Source of the DNA: Branchiostoma floridae
Lineage: Eukaryota > Chordata > Leptocardii > Amphioxiformes > Branchiostomatidae
NCBI RefSeq assembly: GCF_000003815.2
Contig: NC_049993.1
Span: 11,813,436 to 11,877,435, forward strand
Reading direction: 5' to 3'
DNA: 64,000 nucleotides
A program made the translations under genes and the position numbers. Positions 59,801 through 64,000 of the stretch are shown one piece after another. The notes under the pieces were generated by a model. That model was not told the DNA's origin, did not search any database, and saw nothing but the letters and a program-made list of their open reading frames with translations. Position 1 is the stretch's first letter. Every line of letters starts with the position of its first letter.

Positions 59801-60919
59801 CACAAATGATAATTTATTCTAACTTCAGCATGCACAGAACAGAGCTAGAAAAGATCATATCGGGTGCATAGTTTTTTTTAACAATGATTTGATGTGTGCA
59901 TTATTGGAGTAGGTATGGTAGATGTAACACAAAAGAGTCTAACTCTGTCTTCTGGTTCTAAAAGACCTGTCCAAATGAGTAGTCCTGTCCAGTTTTTCAA
60001 CATTTCTGCAGCAATTGTCAGGTAAAAGGTGGCAGCTGATCAGCCAGTGCAGCCCTGAGCACAAAGAAGGCAGCTGGTTTGAATCCTCTTTTTTCCGCAG
60101 AACCTCACGAGTCTTCCTGACTTCTCCTGTTGTAGTGTGGTGTCCTGGTCCCCCTGTGTCATCCTGATCCTCAGGTTCAGCACAGCATGGCACACTGGGA
60201 TCACCAGCACTCAGAGTCACTTCTCTCACTGCCATCTTTTCTTCTTCATTTGTTCTTTTAAAATTGGCAGTGCCTATGACTTCATGTACATTACATAGAG
60301 GAACATAAATGCCTTTGGGAGCATTCTCCTGCACAAAACCTACTTAACCAGGTGGAGGTTTCTACTTTAGTGGGCATGGCCTCTGACCAGGTAAAATTGA
60401 TTCTCTGACAGCTGACAGCCACACCCACAAAAGTGGAAATCTCAGCCCAGTTTATCAAAATCTCCCCAAGGTAGATTGTATAGGCTGTGGGCAAGGCTTT
60501 GCATGGGAGAATGCTCTTATGTGTGTTCCTTTACACATGGCAGAATGTATAGGAGCCACGCTGTCTTTTCTGTTGATGTGTGCTTGCATTTGCATTGGCA
60601 ACAAAAGTACATGTAATAGCCTGGTATGCAGCCTTGTTCAGCTAAGACCTACTTCCCAATGGTTGTTACTGTTGGGAAGCAGATGAAAGCTGGCCTGCAT
60701 ACCTAGGCTATGATATGGTCCTAGTGGTAAAGGTGTTGCAGAATCTATTTGATTGACAGAGCCCAGTTTAACCTGCAGCATATGTTGTTCTCTCCATGCT
60801 GCAGGGACAGTGTGCGAGAGATAGTCCAGCTGCTGAGGAACACCAGTAACCCACAAGTAGAGTACATCACCAGAACCATCAAGAAATGGGCAAAGGACAA
60901 CAGAGTCTCACTCAGCTAG
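50807..60919 (+). CDS. TTC26: Intraflagellar transport protein IFT56 (TTC26/DYF-13)
   Basis: Fourteen coding exons join in frame: 50807-50809, 51297-51437, 51617-51709, 52106-52220, 53093-53142, 54557-54702, 55558-55729, 56331-56508, 56860-57033, 57510-57598, 57913-58066, 58234-58340, 58586-58719, then one of two last exons, 59485-59599 or 60805-60919. Either gives 556 residues; human TTC26 has 554. The first coding exon supplies only the ATG, giving MMLSRAKP as in vertebrates. The protein is a TPR/alpha-solenoid; [48 protein letters not shown] and [14 protein letters not shown] follow IFT56 throughout. IFT56 is a peripheral IFT-B subunit needed to carry motility cargo into cilia. Candidate poly(A) signals follow the distal last exon (61512, 61548). 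Several internal exon duplications are described separately. Confidence 0.97.
52640..53085 (+). repeat. Minisatellite, TTAACCACCTGCTAACCA type
   Basis: Imperfect tandem units built from TTAACCA, CCTGCTAACCA and TTACCAAATG words fill most of IFT56 intron 4, directly before the acceptor at 53092. Many units contain CACCTG. The period varies (about 11 to 24 bases), so the array is degenerate. It is non-coding. Confidence 0.88.
54685..55050 (+). repeat. Diverged tandem duplication covering the end of IFT56 exon 6
   Basis: The exon 6 end and following intron (GATTCTCCTAGATAACAGGT onward, about 54685-54783) are echoed at about 54915-55040 (GATCCTCCTTGATAACAAGT, then ACATTTACATACAAATGTGA and AGTTGTAGCAAAAGAGTTAC). 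The second copy lacks a usable donor (AAG followed by TCG) and has an insertion. It is an old, non-coding duplicate. Confidence 0.65.
55344..55605 (+). repeat. 131-bp tandem duplication spanning the IFT56 exon 7 acceptor
   Basis: Copy 1 is 55344-55474 and copy 2 is 55475-55605. I count about four substitutions, so it is recent. Each unit contains the polypyrimidine tract, the acceptor and the first 48 or so bases of exon 7. Only copy 2 continues into the rest of the exon. Copy 1 keeps an AG acceptor (AACAG/A) but has no donor. Confidence 0.93.
56172..56379 (+). repeat. Tandem duplication of the IFT56 exon 8 start; first copy carries a stop
   Basis: Copy 1 (56172-56267) and copy 2 (56278-56379) both contain TCCTGTATCCCACAG followed by CAAGAGCTGAAGACCCT. 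Copy 2 is the true exon 8 start. In copy 1 the reading frame hits TAG at the seventh codon (CTC TAG instead of CTG CAG), and it has no donor. It is a decoy acceptor or pseudo-exon. Confidence 0.92.
58805..59293. mobile_element. Non-autonomous hAT-like MITE with 8-bp target duplication
   Basis: The element occupies 58813-59285 (473 bp). It starts TAGGGGTGGGTACCGGTACA and ends TACCGGTACATCTTACCAGT followed by ACCCACCCCTA, an inverted match. It is flanked by GCTAGAAG (58805-58812) and GCTAGAGG (59286-59293), an 8-bp duplication with one mismatch. These ends and the 8-bp duplication are typical of hAT elements. There is no transposase ORF. It sits between IFT56 exon 13 and the proximal last exon. 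Confidence 0.88.
59485..59599 (+). CDS. TTC26: IFT56 alternative last coding exon, proximal (14a)
   Basis: After a TTTTTAG acceptor the exon reads [15 protein letters not shown], then [22 protein letters not shown] and stop. It is 115 bases, the same length and phase as the distal exon. It is closer to vertebrate IFT56 at its start (ETLR). No AATAAA is seen in the next few hundred bases, so its 3' end is unclear. Confidence 0.85.
60617..60710. repeat. 94-bp foldback element
   Basis: The arms TAGCCTGGTATGCAGCC and GGCCTGCATACCTAGGCTA pair, and pairing resumes inside (CTTCCCAA with TTGGGAAG). It lies about 95 bases upstream of the distal IFT56 last exon. It is MITE-like or a snapback repeat. 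Confidence 0.72.
60805..60919 (+). CDS. TTC26: IFT56 alternative last coding exon, distal (14b)
   Basis: After a CTCCATGCTGCAG acceptor the exon reads [15 protein letters not shown], then [22 protein letters not shown] and stop. It is 115 bases, in the same phase as 14a. Its end (NRVS) is closer to vertebrate IFT56. Two AATAAA signals follow at 61512 and 61548. An intact frame and conservative differences from 14a imply both are under selection. Confidence 0.88.
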
Positions 60920-61952
60920 AACATACACCAATCTGCTGACCAGCTTCTACTATGTTTCAATTATATTATAGAAAGAAAGGAAATACATTTTTATCATAGG
61001 GTATCAAGACATTGGGACTTTCTGTTCATTTTAGAAAAGAAAATTTATTAGAATCTGATATCCAAGTAAATTTTGTAACTTCTATGGCTCATTCCCTGAC
61101 ATATTGGAGAACAATATGAGCATTGTACATGTATATATTTGCATATAAAATATTGTATATGATGTAGGTTGTCATCATCTCTTCTTCTCATAACTATTAT
61201 TGGCAATCTAGAAACTATTTGGGGATTGATATTCTCATAACTTAAAAAAGTGGACAGTCTACCTGAAGGTATCAAAATTGTGTGTTTTTTATTTCTTTCT
61301 TGGTCAGATTGACAAATAGGAGTTTTTGTGGGGTGAATTCACAACATTTTCAACAGTTGTAGTTGAATCCACAATGTATAAAGCATTGTATTGCAGATAT
61401 AAGAACAAATTAATTGATGTAAGGTACAATGTATGGATGTTCCCTTCCATAGATTTGTTGAATGTTCTGTATAATTTACTTCAAGGATTTGATGCTATCA
61501 GTCATGCTGTAAATAAAATGTTCTGTACAGCAGTTTGAAACTTTGTAATAAAGATAGAACACATTTTTCTTCAACAGTTGTCTTGAGCAAATGAATCTCG
61601 TTATGTTGCTAATTGAAATTAGAGCAGCAGTCTACACATAGAAATTTAAAAGTTTAAAAACATCACATTAAAGATCAAGTCAAAATAATCTCTTCATTGA
61701 TAATTTATCTCTTCATTTTATGAAAATATACATGTACATTCTATTTGTAAAAAGATCTGGCCTTACAGTTCATTTGTAATCTGAGGTAGGAACTACCAAC
61801 ATATGACGGGATAATTAGTTCCTTCCCCACTGTTGGTAGCCTCTTTGGCACAATCCCTTTCTGCCGGGGGCTTATCGGGTCCTTCTAGAGGCCTGATCGG
61901 TCAAAGGGCTGCTAGAAGCTTGATTTAGTCAGGCTACAATGTCGGTGACCAA
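60920..61952. other. Convergent 3' region of IFT56 and IDO
   Basis: The IFT56 3' UTR probably runs to shortly after AATAAA at 61512 or 61548. The remainder to 61952 holds the IDO 3' UTR on the minus strand. No other gene is seen. Confidence 0.6.
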
Positions 61953-64000
61953 TCAGGTGCCAGACACATCCGGCAGGAGAGCAGCAGTTGTGGTGTCTCG
62001 TACACTCTTCAGGAACGTCATGATACCTGTTTGGTACAGATAAACAGCTCAGTCATTTCCACAAACACAGTACTAGTCTATGTAATTCTTCATCCTGTTC
62101 AGTTAATCTGTAAATTTCTTGACAATTTGTATCTGTATAAGGTTTGAGGCATAGTACCTGTTCCACCCGTGCCAACATTTGCTAATCCTTCAACCTTGTG
62201 CCCCTTGGCTCTCTTGGAAGGGATGACAATGTAGCTGTAGGCCAACACATTTAATTGTTAAGAATTAATGGAAAGAAATTTTCAAAGAAGCGTCTATAGA
62301 GACACAACAGAGAAAGGTAACATTTGCAAGCAAATACTTGCAACTTTCCTTTAACCTTCACTTGGTCTAGCCTAACAAACTACAGCTATGTTTATTCTTA
62401 CTCAAACACATTGATCATATATATGGTGACCAGCCACTCTGGCTCCATCCTGCCACTTGCTACATACCAGTAATGTATTGAACACCACAGTGTGCCGCTA
62501 CTTTACAACTAACCATTTGCATGGTCATTGACCTTATTTGTTTGAAGAAGAAGAAACATAAGCTATGCAAATTAAATAACATACATGTAGCAACAACTAT
62601 GAAAACTCATAAATATGATAAGATACCTTGCAATGATACTAATATGCAGTGAGCGGAAGTCTCTGAGTGTGGACACGCAGGTATTATATGCAGTCCTCAA
62701 CTCCTGATCATCAGTGTTTGACACAAAGTTGCGTACGGACGGACCCTTGCCCACATCAGCTATGAAGTTCCTGTGAGCCGGTAGCATGTGGTCCCTCATC
62801 CTCATCAGGAAGGCACCTACAGGTGGAGGTTAATTGTTAGTCATTGGCCACATTCTTGGCTAGGAGAAACCTGTAAAATGTCATTTGTGGCAGCAGTACA
62901 TGTATTTGTACTACTTACCTTCTCTGCCATTATGTTTGATTCCGAGAAACTCATCCAGGCATTGTATTGTTGCGACTTGGGCAGCACTTCCCCCAGAAAG
63001 CTGGAACGGTTCGTCCCTAACACCCTCGTAGATCAACCCACGGGGGAGGGCGGGGTTGTCCTTCCAGCCTGACAGGAAGTACCGCAGCTGGTTGTAGAAC
63101 ACTTCCGTGTCACACTGCTCCTTCATTCTACCTAACGTCTGCTTCATTTTCTTCAGTACAGGTATAATGGCAGTGAGAGCATCTCTGGTTGACTTGGAAT
63201 TGCCTTCAAGTACCCCTTTCTGTGCCTGATCAGGTATAAACACAGAAGACTATTCAAGTTACAATGTAGTAGAATGGGGTAAATAGATAAACTCCAAGCA
63301 GATCTTGTGATGGCATAAGATAGTATCATAAGCTGGGGATGGAGTTTAGCCAGCAAAGGAGTTCTTTAGCAACTGCTTAACTCCTTCCACAGCTTATGAT
63401 ACTATCTTATGCCATCGCAAGATCTGCTTGGAGACTAGTCAATAGATCTACTACATAGCAGAATATAGAAATAAATGAGATGAACTCATAATACTTAGAA
63501 ATGTACCACCACATGATACACTGTTTATAAATTTGCTGTAAAGATGAAATGCCCTTTTTTTCAAAAGAAACATAGTCTTGTGAATGACTGTCTATATATT
63601 TGCATTTGTCACAAGTAAGACCATTGCAAAGGGCAAACAAACCTACCTCTAAAACCAGAGGTAAAGCTGCGATAAAGTCAATCTCTATTTGAAGGGGTAT
63701 CAAGGCAAACCAGGAGAAGTCTCGAGGACAGGTGATGCAGAAGAGTAATTGAAGATTGTCCAGCTCTAGCGGCCCCTTGGGATCCTTCTTCTTCCAATTG
63801 GCCAGGCTGACACAATGGTGAGAGATGATTGGTGGAACCCCGAGGTGCTCCGACACATGGTACCAGGGAACAGCGACGCTGCGGGGCAGGAAGTCTGGTA
63901 CACCTGCCTCCCCCGCCTGCCACACGTAGGCGTGGCCGATGGTGCTGAGCAACAGGTGGGCCAGGTGCCACTCCAGGGGACCCTGTAGCCGGGTGTGGTC
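61953..64000 (-). CDS. IDO1: Indoleamine 2,3-dioxygenase, C-terminal part, partial
   Basis: Five minus-strand exons are visible: 63647-64000 (runs off the window), 62919-63225, 62627-62816, 62158-62234 and 61953-62026 (stop). They give 333 in-frame residues. Family landmarks in order are AYVWQAG, SLANWKKKDPKGPL, FYNQLRYFLSGWKDNPALPR (matching the human F226/R231 active-site strand), GGSAAQVATIQCLDEFLGI, the proximal haem histidine in LPAHRNF (human H346) and VGTGGTGIMTFLKSVR. IDO oxidises L-tryptophan to N-formylkynurenine, the first step of the kynurenine pathway, in the cytosol. About 70-100 N-terminal residues lie beyond the right edge. It could be called IDO1, IDO2 or proto-IDO; invertebrate IDOs are known to differ widely in tryptophan affinity. 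Confidence 0.95.
63292..63434. repeat. 143-bp foldback with about 55-bp arms
   Basis: Arms at about 63292-63346 and 63379-63434 are near-perfect reverse complements (CTCCAAGCAGATCTTGTGAT against ATCGCAAGATCTGCTTGGAG), with a loop of about 32 bases. It lies in an IDO intron, some 65 bases upstream of the exon 63225 acceptor on the coding strand. It is most likely a snapback MITE. Confidence 0.85.

Overview
The window is a gene-dense stretch of an animal nuclear genome, about 64 kb long, with spliced genes, GT/AG introns of 0.1 to 5 kb and many small non-autonomous transposons. Gene content and style (intron-rich chordate-like orthologues, tandem gene copies, abundant MITEs, moderate GC) fit an invertebrate deuterostome. 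A cephalochordate (amphioxus) is my best guess; this is inference, not proof. One assembly gap (100 N) lies at 1943-2042.

Nine protein-coding genes were resolved to exon level by joining splice sites so that phases agree. In order: PLAA (minus, N-terminal part only, runs off the left edge); an unnamed gene with three Myb/SANT-like DNA-binding domains (plus, 5090-9601); two tandem EPHX4-like epoxide hydrolases (plus, 10990-13254 and 15210-18007); GIPC (minus, 21361-34479); P4HTM-like transmembrane prolyl 4-hydroxylase (plus, 35611-40423); a ZIP1/2/3-type zinc transporter (minus, 43267-46320); IFT56/TTC26 (plus, 50807-60919); and indoleamine 2,3-dioxygenase (minus, C-terminal part only, runs off the right edge). 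Apart from the EPHX pair, neighbours alternate head-to-head and tail-to-tail. PLAA/Myb-SANT, GIPC/P4HTM and ZIP/IFT56 are divergent pairs that could share promoters. EPHX-B/GIPC, P4HTM/ZIP and IFT56/IDO converge. No common pathway links the set.

The least ordinary parts are these. IFT56 has been hit by repeated internal tandem duplications: two alternative, equally long last coding exons, a 131-bp copy of the start of exon 7, a stop-containing copy of the start of exon 8, and a decayed copy of the end of exon 6. The triple Myb/SANT gene carries one domain per exon with every internal boundary but one in the same phase, plus a C-terminal region I do not recognise. The EPHX pair shows patches of near-identity that suggest gene conversion. 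The introns hold several small elements whose termini and target-site duplications can be read directly, and an array of palindromic repeats surrounds the assembly gap.
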